A stretch of DNA of 52,125 nt from JBGTFE01 sp036403235 (GCA_036403235.1 DASWRI010000038.1:1-52125); one strand, 5' to 3'. Shown: positions 6,905-16,497, counted from the stretch's first letter. Notes: a model not told the origin generated them from the letters alone. Program-made: numbers and translations.

Positions 6905-8674
6905 ATGCTTGAAACCGCTAGCGATAAATCTTTTTTCTACGAGTTTGGCGATTATCGCCTTTCGCCCGCCGAACGCCAGCTTTCGCGTAATGCGCGTCCA
7001 ATTGCCTTGACGCCCAAAGCCTTTGAAACGTTGCTCGCGCTGGTCGAAAGAGAAAATCGCCTTGTCACCAAGGACGAGCTGATGGAAATCGTCTGGGGCG
7101 ACGTGATTGTCGAAGAAATCGGCCTGACGCGCAATATCTCGGTGCTGCGCAAAGTTCTCGACGACAACGACCATCGAAATCCGAAATTTATCGAAACCGT
7201 CTCCAGGTTCGGTTATCGCTTTGTCGCCGACGTGCAGAAAATTTCCAAAACTTCCGCCGAAAATCCGATGCAGTCGGTTTCGCTCGCGATTCTTCCCTTC
7301 CAGACCATCGGTTTGGCCGAAGAAGACAAATATCTCGGGCTCGGTTTCGCCGATTCCTTGATAACGCGTCTGAGCAGCATTAAAAGAATCGTCGTCCGCC
7401 CGACCGGAAGCGTTTTGCAGTATGCCGGCCGCGACAGAAATCCGCTGCAAATCGGCGCGGAACTGGACGTTCAATTTGTTCTCGACGGGGTTTTGATGCA
7501 AATCGGCGAAGACGTGCGCATCACGGTTCAGGGCATTAATCTCGCCAGCCAAAGCTCGACTTACGGCGAGAAATTCGAAGCCAAACTGCACGATTTGCCG
7601 CGTCTTCAGGATATGATTTCCGAGCAAATCGCGCAGCAGATTTTGTTGAATATGACGCTCGAGGAGCGCGCCGCTTTATCGCCGAAATATATGCCGAACG
7701 CGCAGGCGTATCAGGCTTATCTGAAAGGCCGTTTTTATCTGAGCAAGCAGACGCCGCAGAATCTCTGGGAGGCGTTCGAGCAGTTCGTTTCGGCCACGCA
7801 GCTCGACCCGAATTTTGCGCTCGCATACTGCGGTCTGGCCGACGTTTACGCGCATCTGCACCTGAGGATGTCGCTCTCGCCCGCGAGCGAGCATCTCACC
7901 AAAGCGCGCGCGTGGCTGACCAAAGCGCTCGAATTAGACCCGGGCATCGCCGAAGCGCACGCGACGCTCGGCTATTTCGCATATTTTTACGACTGGAACT
8001 GGGAGCGCGCCGAAAAGGAATTTCAAAAAGCGCTGGAAATCAGTCCGAACGACGTCGAGACGCACCGGCTTTACGCCAATTTTTTAAGTCGCAAAGGTCG
8101 TTTTCGCGAAGCGCACGAGCAAATCCAGCGCGCGCTCGAACTCGATTCGTCGTCGTTTCAGACGCTCTGGCTCAAAGCGCAAATCTATTACCGCGAGAAA
8201 AATTTCGAGCTGGCGTGGGACATCGGCGAAAAACTTATCGAAGAATACAAAGACGAGCCGAAGCTTTATCACGTTTATCTGCTGTTCGGCACGAGCTATT
8301 CGATGCGGCAGCAGCACGACGTCGCGCTCGCGCTGCTGCGAAAGGCCGAAACGCTCTCGATGCGTTCTTTTGACGGCGCAAAAGAATTAATCGGTACATT
8401 CGGCGCCGCTTTCGCCCGCGCGGGCAACACGGAAGAAGCCGAAAACTGTCTGCAAAAACTCGAAAATCTCGCTAAAGAAAACGACGTCGCCTATGAGTTT
8501 GCAACCATTTACGCGAACCTCGGCGAATTTGATAAAGCGTTTGAATATCTGAACCAATTAATCGAAAAACGCGACTGGCGATTGATTCATCTCAAAGCCG
8601 AGCTCGATTTTTTTGTTTTGCAGGACGACGAGCGATTCCGGCACATTTTGAAAACCGTCGGAATCGAAGATTGA
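6905..8674 (+). CDS. Winged-helix (OmpR/CadC type) DNA-binding protein with TPR domain
   Basis: 589 aa. Residues about 10-110 form a PhoB/ToxR-type winged helix (LTPKAFETLLALVERENRLV, then VWGD, then TVSRFGYRF). Residues about 125-255 (VSLAILPFQTIG, YLGLGFADSLITRLS) resemble the TolB/FlgO-like domain common in these regulators. The rest is TPR repeats (ALELDPGIAEAHATLGYFA, ALEISPNDVETHRLYANFL). There is no receiver domain and no clear membrane segment, so the signal is probably sensed by the middle domain or the TPRs. This architecture is abundant in Acidobacteriota. It may control the divergent FG-GAP gene, an inference from the shared 158-bp promoter region only. Confidence 0.9.
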   Translation: MLETASDKSFFYEFGDYRLSPAERQLSRNARPIALTPKAFETLLALVERENRLVTKDELMEIVWGDVIVEEIGLTRNISVLRKVLDDNDHRNPKFIETVSRFGYRFVADVQKISKTSAENPMQSVSLAILPFQTIGLAEEDKYLGLGFADSLITRLSSIKRIVVRPTGSVLQYAGRDRNPLQIGAELDVQFVLDGVLMQIGEDVRITVQGINLASQSSTYGEKFEAKLHDLPRLQDMISEQIAQQILLNMTLEERAALSPKYMPNAQAYQAYLKGRFYLSKQTPQNLWEAFEQFVSATQLDPNFALAYCGLADVYAHLHLRMSLSPASEHLTKARAWLTKALELDPGIAEAHATLGYFAYFYDWNWERAEKEFQKALEISPNDVETHRLYANFLSRKGRFREAHEQIQRALELDSSSFQTLWLKAQIYYREKNFELAWDIGEKLIEEYKDEPKLYHVYLLFGTSYSMRQQHDVALALLRKAETLSMRSFDGAKELIGTFGAAFARAGNTEEAENCLQKLENLAKENDVAYEFATIYANLGEFDKAFEYLNQLIEKRDWRLIHLKAELDFFVLQDDERFRHILKTVGIED

Positions 8675-8714
8675 TTTCTTTTCAATCACCGGGCCGGTTA
8701 CGCAGATATTTGTC

Positions 8715-8810
8715 TTATCAATTGCCGCCGGCTTCAGCTAGCGGCAATTGATAAAGCTTTTGTCTTTTTTTAATCTATCCGCCGGCTAAAGCTTTCGGCA
8801 GTTTATCAAC
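8715..8810. repeat. Two hairpins of a GCCGCCGGCT repeat between convergent genes
   Basis: The first hairpin pairs TTATCAATTGCCGC (8715-8728) with its exact complement at 8741-8754. A related second copy (CCGCCGGCTAAAGCTTTCGG) follows from about 8779. A T-rich run lies between them. They separate the TPR regulator from the GH97 gene and probably stop transcription from the left. Confidence 0.6.
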
Positions 8811-8822
8811 CGTCAACAGAAT

Positions 8823-10979
8823 CTACCGATTGTATCTTTGATACTTTTTCAAATCTTCTTTTGTCGCCGTCTTCAGGCTTATCGCCGCACCGCCGCCTTC
8901 GGCGAGAGCGATTTTCAAAACAGTTTTTTCGTCAACCAGAAAATTTTCGATTTTATAGCTTTGCGGATTTCGCTGCCAGTGCGCGTCCGGCGCGTCCGAA
9001 TAGACGGTCGCGAGATATGTCTGCCCGGGCGCAAGAAAATCGAGCGCGACGGTCGCCGTCCGCGCGTTTTCGTCGGTAATTGCGCCGACAAACCATTCGT
9101 TTTCGTTTTTCGCTTTTCGCGCAATCGTCACAAAATCGCCCGGCTCGGCTTCCAAAATCCGCGTGTCGTCCCAATCGACCGCGACGTCGCGGATAAATTG
9201 AAAGGCGTCCATGTGTTTTTCGTAATTTTCGGGCAAATCGGCCGCCATCTGCAAAGGGCTGTACATCGTCACATAAAGCGCGAGCTGTTTGGCGAGCGTC
9301 GTGTGAACCTGTTCTTTTTTGCCCGCCTGATAGGCGTCGAGCTTGATTTGAAAAATGCCCGGCGTGTAATCCATCGGGCCGCCGACGAGCCGCGTAAAAG
9401 GCAGAATCGTTTCGTGTTCGGGCGGATTGCCGACGCTCCACGCGTTAAATTCGTTTCCGCGCGCCGCTTCCGATGCCATCCAGTTCGGGAATGTGCGCTG
9501 AAGTCCGGTCGGACGAACGGGCTCGTGCGCGTCGAGCATAATTTTGTATTTTGCGGCAAGCGCGGCGACGCGAATGTAATGATTGACCATCCATTGGCCG
9601 TCGTGCCATTCGCCGCGCGGAATAATTCGGCCGACATACCCGGTTTTCACGGCGTCGTAACCATTCTGTTTCATAAAGCGAAACGCTTCGTCCATGCGCC
9701 GCTCGTAATTCGTCACCGATGCGGAAGTTTCGTGATGCATAATCAGCTTGACGCCTTTCGCGGCGGCGTAATTTTTCAGCTCGGTCATGTCGAAATCGGG
9801 ATAGGGCGTCAGAAAATCGAAAACTTCCTCTTTCCAGTTGCCGTACCAATCTTCCCAGCCGACGTTCCAGCCTTCGACGAGCACCGAATCGATTTTGTTT
9901 TGCGCCGCAAAATCGATGTAACGCTTAACGTTTGCCGTGTTTGCGCCGTGTTTGCCGTTTGGCTTGAGCGCGTTCCAATCCGTTCCGGCGAGTTTTATAT
10001 TGCCCGCGTCCGAATAATTCCAGCTCGATTTCCCGACGTGCATCTCCCACCAGACGCCGATGAATTTTTGCGGTTTTATCCACGAAGTATCCTCGATTTT
10101 CGAAGGCTCGTTGAGATTTAAGATGAGTTTTGAAGCGAGAATGTCGGCGGCCCGGTCGCTCGCGATAATCGTTCGCCAGGGCGTTTGCGCGGGCGTCTGC
10201 AAAATCGCTTTCGTGCCGACGGCGTTCGGCGCGAGGTGCGTCTCCAAACTAAAATTTTCGCGATTGACCGCGAGATACATCGCCGGATAATCGACGAGCG
10301 CCGCTTCGTGAATGTTGATGTAAAGATTTTCCGCCGTCTTCATCATCAAGGGCGTCTGCACCGCGTTGTCGGCAAAATTTTGCCGCGTGCCGATTTCGGT
10401 CGCTTTTTTTGAGACTTCCGACGCGTGTATCTCGCTCAATTTCGTCGTCGAGTAGGCGTATTCGTTCGTGTCGTAATCGCCCGGAATCCAGAAAGCCTTG
10501 TGGTCGCCCGTCAAATTAAACTCGGTTTTTTCCTCGCTGACGGTGAAATATCGCAAATCGTTTTGCGCGGGAAACTCGTAACGAAATCCGAGACCGTCGT
10601 TAAACAGCCGGAAACGCACGATAACCGTTCGCTTCACCTGATTTTCCAGAGTTTGTTCGAGCGTGACGGCGAGCTCGCGGTAATTGTTTCGAATCTCGCG
10701 AACTTCGCCCCAGACGGGACGCCACGTTTCGTCCTGCTGACCAATCGTTGCTTTCACCACGCGAAAATTTTTCGTCAGATGCGGCTGATTTTCGAGTTCG
10801 AGGCCGAGTCGCGAGTCATTAACAATTATTTTGCCTCGGAGCGAAAGCCGGTAAATAGGCTGGCCTTCTTCGTTCACTCTAAATCCCAGCAAAAACTTTC
10901 CGTCGGGCGATTGTAAAGTTTGTCCAAGCGTCGTCATAATCAGCAAAAACAAGCAAATTAAAAGCAGGCTAAGTTTCAT
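8823..10979 (-). CDS. Glycoside hydrolase family 97 (SusB-like alpha-glucosidase)
   Basis: 718 aa with an N-terminal signal peptide (LLLICLFLLIMTTLGQ), hence periplasmic or secreted. The opening (LQSPDGKFLLGFRVNEEGQP) is the GH97 N-terminal beta-sandwich. The catalytic barrel contains LVEGWNVGWEDW, LIMHHETSASVTNYE, GYVGRIIPRGEWHDGQW and IMLDAHEPVRPTGLQRTFPN. The glutamates in HHE and AHE match the general-base positions of inverting SusB-type enzymes rather than the retaining galactosidase branch; that subfamily call is from recalled motifs. It would release glucose from alpha-glucans. No SusC/SusD pair is nearby. The stop is followed by the two-hairpin repeat. Confidence 0.92.
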   Translation of the reverse strand: MKLSLLLICLFLLIMTTLGQTLQSPDGKFLLGFRVNEEGQPIYRLSLRGKIIVNDSRLGLELENQPHLTKNFRVVKATIGQQDETWRPVWGEVREIRNNYRELAVTLEQTLENQVKRTVIVRFRLFNDGLGFRYEFPAQNDLRYFTVSEEKTEFNLTGDHKAFWIPGDYDTNEYAYSTTKLSEIHASEVSKKATEIGTRQNFADNAVQTPLMMKTAENLYINIHEAALVDYPAMYLAVNRENFSLETHLAPNAVGTKAILQTPAQTPWRTIIASDRAADILASKLILNLNEPSKIEDTSWIKPQKFIGVWWEMHVGKSSWNYSDAGNIKLAGTDWNALKPNGKHGANTANVKRYIDFAAQNKIDSVLVEGWNVGWEDWYGNWKEEVFDFLTPYPDFDMTELKNYAAAKGVKLIMHHETSASVTNYERRMDEAFRFMKQNGYDAVKTGYVGRIIPRGEWHDGQWMVNHYIRVAALAAKYKIMLDAHEPVRPTGLQRTFPNWMASEAARGNEFNAWSVGNPPEHETILPFTRLVGGPMDYTPGIFQIKLDAYQAGKKEQVHTTLAKQLALYVTMYSPLQMAADLPENYEKHMDAFQFIRDVAVDWDDTRILEAEPGDFVTIARKAKNENEWFVGAITDENARTATVALDFLAPGQTYLATVYSDAPDAHWQRNPQSYKIENFLVDEKTVLKIALAEGGGAAISLKTATKEDLKKYQRYNR

Positions 10980-11017
10980 TTTTTCATTTTACAGAAAAAG
11001 AATGAACCACGTACATA

Positions 11018-11060
11018 AAAATAAGCGGCACGAAATAAATTGAATTATTTCGTGCCGCTT
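11018..11060 (-). terminator. Terminator after the aldehyde dehydrogenase gene
   Basis: AAGCGGCACGAAATAA (11023-11038) pairs perfectly over 16 bp with 11045-11060. On the minus strand the stem is followed by TTATTTTTAT. It lies 27 bases past the stop of the gene at 11088-12620 and upstream of the GH97 start. Confidence 0.75.
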
Positions 11061-11087
11061 CGCTGTTTTTTCAGCTTTTATTTTTAA

Positions 11088-12620
11088 CTAAATCTCGACA
11101 AGGTCAATCTGCGCTTTTTGCAGCTTGCCCGAATAGTCGATGTAGAGCGATTTCCACTCGGAGAAAATGTCTAAAACCTGCGTTCCGGCTTCGCGATGAC
11201 CGTTGCCCGTTCCCTTCGTGCCGCCGAACGGCAGATGAACTTCCGCGCCGATGGTCGCCGAATTGACGTAGCAGATGCCGGTGTAAAGTTCCTGCATCGC
11301 GTAAAAAGCCTGGTTGACGTCCTGCGTGTAAATCGCCGAAGACAAGCCGTAGCGCGTGTCGTTGACGATATCGATGGCTTCGTCCAAAGTCGAAAACGGA
11401 ATGACGCACGTCACCGGCCCGAAAATTTCTTCCTGCTCGATGCGCATTTTCGGCTTAACGTCGGTGAAAACGGTCGGCTCGATAAAATACCCGTTTTTGT
11501 ATTCGCCTTTGGTCAGACGATTTCCGCCGCACGCGAGCGTCGCTCTATCTTCCTTCTGCCCGATTTCGATATAGCTCAAAATCTTTTCCATCGCGGCCTG
11601 ATTGATGACCGGCCCGACTTCGGTTCGCTCGTCGAGACCGTTGCCGACACGCAGATTTTTTACTTTTTCGACGAGTTTTTGACAGAATTTTTTATAAACC
11701 TTTTTGTGAACGACGAGCCGCGACGAAGCTGTACAGCGCTGGCCGGAAGTTCCGAACGCGCCCCACAAAGAGCCTTCGACGGCGTTGTCGATGTCGGCGT
11801 CGTCCATCACGATAATCGCGTTTTTGCCGCCCATCTCCAGGCTGACGATTTTATTTTGATTGGCGCACTGCTCGGCGATGACGCGTCCCGTGTCGGTCGA
11901 GCCGGTAAACGAAATCAGGCGCACGTCTTTATGATAGACAAGCGGCGCGCCGACATCTGCGCCGTGACCGTTGACGAGATTGACAACGCCGCGCGGAATT
12001 CCCGCTTCCTCGCACGCTTTTATCAGATTCAGGGCCGAAAGCGGCACGTCTTCGCCGGATTTGAGAACGACCGTGTTGCCGCACACTAAAGCCGGAATAA
12101 GTTTCCAAGACGGAATCGCCATCGGGAAATTAAACGGCGTGATAAGCCCGCAGATGCCGACCGGCTGGCGGACGCACATCGCAAATTTGTCGGGCATTTC
12201 CGCCGGAGTCGTAAAACCGTGCAGGCGACGTCCTTCGCCCGCCGTGTAATACGTGCAGTCAATCGCTTCCTGCACGTCGCCGCCCGCTTCTTTTAAAACT
12301 TTGCCCATCTCGCGCGTCATGTCGCGCGTAAAGCGGTCTTTGTTTTTACGCAGAATTTCGCCCAACGTAAAAAGAATTTCGGCGCGTTTCGGTGCGGGCG
12401 TTCGACGCCATTTGACGGCCGCCGATTTTGCCGCTTCGACCGCCGCGTTGACGTCTTCTTCGACGGATAACGGAAAACGCCCGATGACGTCCGACGTGTC
12501 AGCCGGATTGGTGTTTTCAAACCATTCGCCGGAAACGCTCTTTATCCACTCGCCGCCGATATAATTATGATAAGTTTTGCTTGATGTTTTTCTCGATTTT
12601 GCTTCTTTCGCTCTAGCCAT
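11088..12620 (-). CDS. NAD(P)-dependent aldehyde dehydrogenase
   Basis: 510 aa from the ATG at 12620. A TTG 30 bases upstream is also open but lies in a palindromic repeat, so I do not use it. The ALDH superfamily signatures are complete: GLITPFNFPMAIPSWKLIPA, FTGSTDTGRVIAEQ, general-base Glu in SLEMGGKNA, nucleophilic Cys in TSGQRCTASSRLVV, and EEIFGPV. The C-terminal HLPFGGTKGTGNGHREAG resembles alpha-ketoglutarate- and aminoadipate-semialdehyde dehydrogenase-like groups, but I cannot fix the substrate. It oxidises an aldehyde to the acid in the cytoplasm. A terminator follows it, and the HtrA-like gene upstream on the same strand is separated by a palindrome, so it may be its own unit. Confidence 0.92.
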   Translation of the reverse strand: MARAKEAKSRKTSSKTYHNYIGGEWIKSVSGEWFENTNPADTSDVIGRFPLSVEEDVNAAVEAAKSAAVKWRRTPAPKRAEILFTLGEILRKNKDRFTRDMTREMGKVLKEAGGDVQEAIDCTYYTAGEGRRLHGFTTPAEMPDKFAMCVRQPVGICGLITPFNFPMAIPSWKLIPALVCGNTVVLKSGEDVPLSALNLIKACEEAGIPRGVVNLVNGHGADVGAPLVYHKDVRLISFTGSTDTGRVIAEQCANQNKIVSLEMGGKNAIIVMDDADIDNAVEGSLWGAFGTSGQRCTASSRLVVHKKVYKKFCQKLVEKVKNLRVGNGLDERTEVGPVINQAAMEKILSYIEIGQKEDRATLACGGNRLTKGEYKNGYFIEPTVFTDVKPKMRIEQEEIFGPVTCVIPFSTLDEAIDIVNDTRYGLSSAIYTQDVNQAFYAMQELYTGICYVNSATIGAEVHLPFGGTKGTGNGHREAGTQVLDIFSEWKSLYIDYSGKLQKAQIDLVEI

Positions 12621-12636
12621 ATTTTCTAAGTCTAAA

Positions 12637-12699
12637 GTCGAAAGTCCCAAGTCTCAAGTCAGCAGAACGCGAATTGACTTGAGACTTGGGACTTTCGAC
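12637..12699. repeat. Perfect 24-bp inverted repeat, AAAGTC-word type
   Basis: The arms at 12637-12660 and 12676-12699 are exact reverse complements over 24 bases (begins GTCGAAAGTCCCAAGTC), built from the word AAGTC/CAAGTCT. It lies between two genes transcribed in the same direction, just upstream of the aldehyde dehydrogenase start. Confidence 0.85.
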
Positions 12700-12712
12700 C
12701 TGAGACTGTCTT

Positions 12713-14272
12713 TTATTGAACCGTAAACTGCACGATGCGCTGCTGCGCCGTTCGCGACTGGCGGTCGTAGCTCAAGATATGCAGAACGACGGCGTCGCCT
12801 TTTTTGAGGCCGCCCGCGATGTCGTTAAAAGTCTTGACGTCGTTGACCGAGACGCGGTTGATGCGCTGAATGACGTCGCCTTCGTTGAGCGCCGTGTCCA
12901 TTCCGTTGGCCGCCTTGACGTCGGCGATATAGCTCGCCGGATTTATTTCCTTGACGATTAAGCCTTTTTCGCCTTCGAGCTTGTAAATCGCCGCGAGTTG
13001 CGGCGAAAGCTCAATCAACGTCAGGCCGAGCGGCTCAACCAGCGTTTTCGTCCCGTCAATCGGCAGCTTCTTCGGCGTTTCGATATCGGTCGAAATGCTG
13101 TTCGAAGGACGCTCGGAAAGCTTTATGAGCGCCGTTTTGCGTTCGAGCTTCGTGCCGACTTCACGCAAATAAACGACGTTGACTTCCTTGTCCGGCTGAG
13201 TCGAAGCGACTTTTTCAATCAAATCCTGCGCGCTCAAGACCTGCGCGCCGTTAAACTCGACGATGATGTCGTTCGTTTGCAGACCGGCGTTGGCGGCGGC
13301 GCTCGAACGGTCGCGAACGTCCGTGACAATCGCGCCCTTCGCTTCGGTCAAACCGTAAACTTTGGCAAATTCCGCTTTTACCGAGTCGAGAATGACGCCC
13401 AGATATCCGCGCCGCACTTTTCCGCTCGCGACAATCTGGCTGTAAACGCTCGCCGCTTCGTTTGAAGGAAGCGCGAAACCGATGCCGTTGTAATCGCCGG
13501 TCGAGGTCGCAATCTGCGAATTGATGCCGATGACTTCGCCGTTCATGTTGACGAGCGGGCCGCCGGAGTTTCCGCGATTTATCGCCGCGTCGGTCTGTAT
13601 AAATTTCTGAAACGCGCTGCCGTTCGGCGTTTCGCGACGCGTTTTCGAGATGATTCCGGCCGTCACGGTTTGTTCGAGGCCGAACGGCGAGCCGATGGCC
13701 AGAACCCAGTCGCCGACTTCGACCGCGTCGGAATTGCCGAGCTTGATAAACGGCAAATCGCGTCCAGGCTCGATTTTCAAAACGGCCAAATCGGTTTCCT
13801 CGTCCGTTCCGACGATGCGCGCGACAAATTCTTCGCCCGACTGGAGACGCACGATAATCCGCGCGGCATCGTCGACGACGTGATAATTTGTCAAAATATA
13901 GCCGGTTTTATCGACGATAAAACCGCTGCCGATGGCCGCGCTCGGCCGCCGCGTCTGGCGACGCAGAAAATCCATAATGTCGTCGGATTCGCTGCCGCCG
14001 CTCGAACCGCCCGACGTGCCGCCGTTGCCTCTGACGGTCACGTCCTGAACTTTTCCTTTCGTATCGATATTGACGACTGCCGCTTCGACGCGCTTCGAAA
14101 CTTCGGCAAACGACGCCGAAAGTTTTTCCGAAGTCGTGTTGCCCGAATTAGTCTGCGCAAACGAAATGTTTGCATTAATGCCGAAAACCAGACACGCAAA
14201 GGCAAGCGCGCTAATCAAACGCGCCGCTGCGCCCAAATTAATATTTTTCGATTCTTTATTATAACCGGTCAT
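12713..14272 (-). CDS. HtrA/DegP-type periplasmic serine protease with two PDZ domains
   Basis: 519 aa from the ATG at 14272, which has AAGGA nine bases upstream; an in-frame ATG at 14281 would overlap that site. A signal peptide ends near SFAQ. The trypsin-like domain shows His131 (TNYHVVDDA), Asp161 (EETDLAVLKI) and Ser236 (RGNSGGPLVN), a complete triad. Two PDZ domains follow (GYLGVILDSV... and LGLTLIELSPQLA...). HtrA proteins degrade or refold damaged envelope proteins. A glycine/serine-rich insertion (GGTSGGSSGGSES) precedes the catalytic core, near the usual LA-loop position. It is the largest of three trypsin-like proteases in the window. Confidence 0.93.
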   Translation of the reverse strand: MTGYNKESKNINLGAAARLISALAFACLVFGINANISFAQTNSGNTTSEKLSASFAEVSKRVEAAVVNIDTKGKVQDVTVRGNGGTSGGSSGGSESDDIMDFLRRQTRRPSAAIGSGFIVDKTGYILTNYHVVDDAARIIVRLQSGEEFVARIVGTDEETDLAVLKIEPGRDLPFIKLGNSDAVEVGDWVLAIGSPFGLEQTVTAGIISKTRRETPNGSAFQKFIQTDAAINRGNSGGPLVNMNGEVIGINSQIATSTGDYNGIGFALPSNEAASVYSQIVASGKVRRGYLGVILDSVKAEFAKVYGLTEAKGAIVTDVRDRSSAAANAGLQTNDIIVEFNGAQVLSAQDLIEKVASTQPDKEVNVVYLREVGTKLERKTALIKLSERPSNSISTDIETPKKLPIDGTKTLVEPLGLTLIELSPQLAAIYKLEGEKGLIVKEINPASYIADVKAANGMDTALNEGDVIQRINRVSVNDVKTFNDIAGGLKKGDAVVLHILSYDRQSRTAQQRIVQFTVQ

Positions 14273-14362
14273 AAATTGCATTCCTTAAACTTCAAGATTC
14301 GGCAGGCGAACTTTGCACTACCGAATATAACACGAGAAACTCGCGGACTACGAACATTTTTA

Positions 14363-14422
14363 GATTTTTGAACTTTGGCCTTTGACCTTTGAAAAACAAT
14401 CGAAAATCAAAGCTCAAAAATC
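14363..14422. repeat. Inverted repeat, TTTTGA/CTTTG words
   Basis: GATTTTTGAACTTTG (14363-14377) pairs with CAAAGCTCAAAAATC (14408-14422) with one mismatch. It follows the stop of the alcohol dehydrogenase gene on the minus strand and may terminate it. Confidence 0.65.
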
Positions 14423-14428
14423 ATTTCT

Positions 14429-15388
14429 TTAATCCGCCGCTGATAATAACACTTTCATCACGCCTTTTTGTTCCGCCCGGTTCATCGCTTTGACTCCGTC
14501 GGCGAGCGAAAATTCTTCGCTGACTAAATGCTTGACATCGACCAGACCTTTTTTCAAAAGCTCGAGCGCCGGAGCGAAGCGCCCGCAGCGCGAGCCGACA
14601 ATCGTTATTTCATCTACTACGACGCGCCACGCCTGCCAATTTGCAGTGCCGTGAAACGTCGATTTCAAAACGAGCTTTCCGCGCGGCTTGAGCAAATCGA
14701 GCGCGAGGTTAAAGCCCGACTCCGAGCCGCTCGCCTCGACGACGACGTCAAATTCTCTTTTCAATTTCAAAGCGTCTTCCAGAAGAACGCCTTCGATATT
14801 ACGTCTTGCAGCGAGAATAAGTTTTTCGCGATGCTTTCCGACGAGTGAAACGTGTTGGGATTTTAAGACGATGGATTGAGCGCAAAGGTTGCCGAGTTTT
14901 CCGTCGCCGATGACGGCGACGCGCGTTTCGGGCGAAATCTCGATTTGCTCGGTGATGCCGTAGGCCGCCGCGAGCGGTTCGGTAAAGACGGCTTCTTCGT
15001 CGGAAATCTCGTCCGCAACTTCGAAAAGATTGGCGGCGGGCAGTTGCAGAAACTCGGCGTGCGCGCCGTCACGATTGACAATTCCGAGAACGGTTCGCGC
15101 GGGACAATGCCTCGAATCGCCGCGACACAATTCGCAGACGCCGCAGCCCGCGTTTATCTCACCGACGACTCTTTTTCCGACGAGATGTTTTGCATCGGGC
15201 GCTTCTTCGACGACACCGACGAATTCGTGACCGATTGTGCCTTCGAAATTGGCGTAGCCGCGCACGATTTCGACGTCCGTGTTGCAGATTCCCGATTTCA
15301 AAACACGGACGAGTGCCTCGCTCTCGTCGTCGGGCTTAGCGATTTCGGCGAGTTTTAATTCGTGGTTAAAAAATCTGAGTGCTTTCAT
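14429..15388 (-). CDS. Zinc-dependent medium-chain alcohol dehydrogenase family protein
   Basis: 319 aa, slightly short for the MDR family. The catalytic zinc site is suggested by GICNTDVE and GHEFVGVV. The structural zinc cluster is CGVCELCRGDSRHC. The NAD(P) fold has VAVIGDGKLGNLCAQS, a GxGxxG variant. It resembles threonine or polyol dehydrogenase-like members; the substrate is unknown. Its ATG overlaps the TGA of the upstream acetyltransferase/membrane protein (ATGA), so the two are probably translationally coupled. Confidence 0.88.
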   Translation of the reverse strand: MKALRFFNHELKLAEIAKPDDESEALVRVLKSGICNTDVEIVRGYANFEGTIGHEFVGVVEEAPDAKHLVGKRVVGEINAGCGVCELCRGDSRHCPARTVLGIVNRDGAHAEFLQLPAANLFEVADEISDEEAVFTEPLAAAYGITEQIEISPETRVAVIGDGKLGNLCAQSIVLKSQHVSLVGKHREKLILAARRNIEGVLLEDALKLKREFDVVVEASGSESGFNLALDLLKPRGKLVLKSTFHGTANWQAWRVVVDEITIVGSRCGRFAPALELLKKGLVDVKHLVSEEFSLADGVKAMNRAEQKGVMKVLLSAAD

Positions 15389-16497
15389 AAATAAGCATTC
15401 TTAGATGTGTTTTCTAACTCATTTGCATTCCAAAATTTGTACTTTTCCCAATTGATACGGCCGAAACCAATTGTGATGAAGATTAATGTCCATATGACAA
15501 CTATACTTTTATTATAGCTGGAAAGGATTGCTAGAAATTGAAGTACAATATTTATCCCAAGTAAGGAAAGCGATATTATCTCCCACCAAACAATCCATTT
15601 ATACATACTCTTTTCTGATGTTTTGGAATTCTTTTTTTCTATGCTGTCCCAAATTAGATACAGTAGAATAAAAACCGCGTAACAAATTAAAATCATAAAA
15701 AGATTAGGCGGGGCAATATCGTTTTTCGAAGAATTTAAGGGGAAATGAAGATTCTGATAAGTGAAAAAGAGCCCTATTACAAAAATAAGGTCTAAAATAA
15801 ACATCCACCATTTAAAATCGTATGTGAAATATATATATAAATAGTCGAATAAATAAAAGAAAGCAGTTATTAAAAGCAATACAAATTTTACGGTGTAACG
15901 CTCATCTTGGGTAAAAATGAATGTTAATATAATGTAGATAATATTACCCAAAATAGCAGGATAAATTAGTCCAATCATTAATTTTTTTAGAAAATTCTCA
16001 CCTATTTTTTTTGATGTCATAGAATTCAATTCCAAAACGTAGGCGGCGTCACAACGGGGCGTGTGTTTTTCTTCGGTCGGGAGAAAGCCGTATTTTTCGT
16101 AAAGATGCGCCGCTTCCTTTAAGATTTTCGCCGTTTCGAGATAAATTTTTTTATAGCTGAGAGAGCGCGCCCGCGCAATCATTTTTTCGAGCATCAATTT
16201 GCCGTAGCCGCGCCCGCGCAGTTTTTTGTCGAAATACATTTTTCGCAGCTCGACGGTTTCGGCATCGAGCGGGTACAGACCGATTGAGCCGAGCAAATTG
16301 CCTTCCGCGTCTTCGAGAATTTCAAAACAGCCGCCGCGTTTTAGGTAATGCGTTTCGATGTCGCCGACGTCCGTGTCCGTTCCTTCCAAATCGAGCGGCA
16401 AATCGTAATCGCGCAAAACGCCGAAAACGAGGTTTTGAATTTTTTCGCAATCTTCGTTTGTCGCCGGACGGATAAAAATTTCGAAATCATCATTCAT
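15385..16497 (-). CDS. GNAT acetyltransferase fused to a six-helix membrane domain
   Basis: 370 aa from the ATG at 16497; frame open further upstream has only an ATT start. Residues about 5-155 are a GNAT domain: IRPATNEDCEKIQ, LRKMYFDKKLRGRGYGKLML (acetyl-CoA loop R-G-x-G-x-G/K) and LYEKYGFLP. Residues about 165-370 are very hydrophobic with about six membrane helices (for example IGLIYPAILGNIIYIILTF). I do not recognise this membrane domain. The DNA for it (about 15400-16020) is clearly richer in A+T than the GNAT part and the neighbours, suggesting that a foreign segment was joined. The ATGA overlap with the dehydrogenase implies co-expression. Acetyl acceptor unknown. Confidence 0.82.
   Translation of the reverse strand: MNDDFEIFIRPATNEDCEKIQNLVFGVLRDYDLPLDLEGTDTDVGDIETHYLKRGGCFEILEDAEGNLLGSIGLYPLDAETVELRKMYFDKKLRGRGYGKLMLEKMIARARSLSYKKIYLETAKILKEAAHLYEKYGFLPTEEKHTPRCDAAYVLELNSMTSKKIGENFLKKLMIGLIYPAILGNIIYIILTFIFTQDERYTVKFVLLLITAFFYLFDYLYIYFTYDFKWWMFILDLIFVIGLFFTYQNLHFPLNSSKNDIAPPNLFMILICYAVFILLYLIWDSIEKKNSKTSEKSMYKWIVWWEIISLSLLGINIVLQFLAILSSYNKSIVVIWTLIFITIGFGRINWEKYKFWNANELENTSKNAYL

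Noticed and set aside
8838..10121. A 427-residue open frame opposite the GH97 gene
   Set aside because: It is an antisense shadow of a well-supported enzyme, with improbable composition rich in Arg and Phe.
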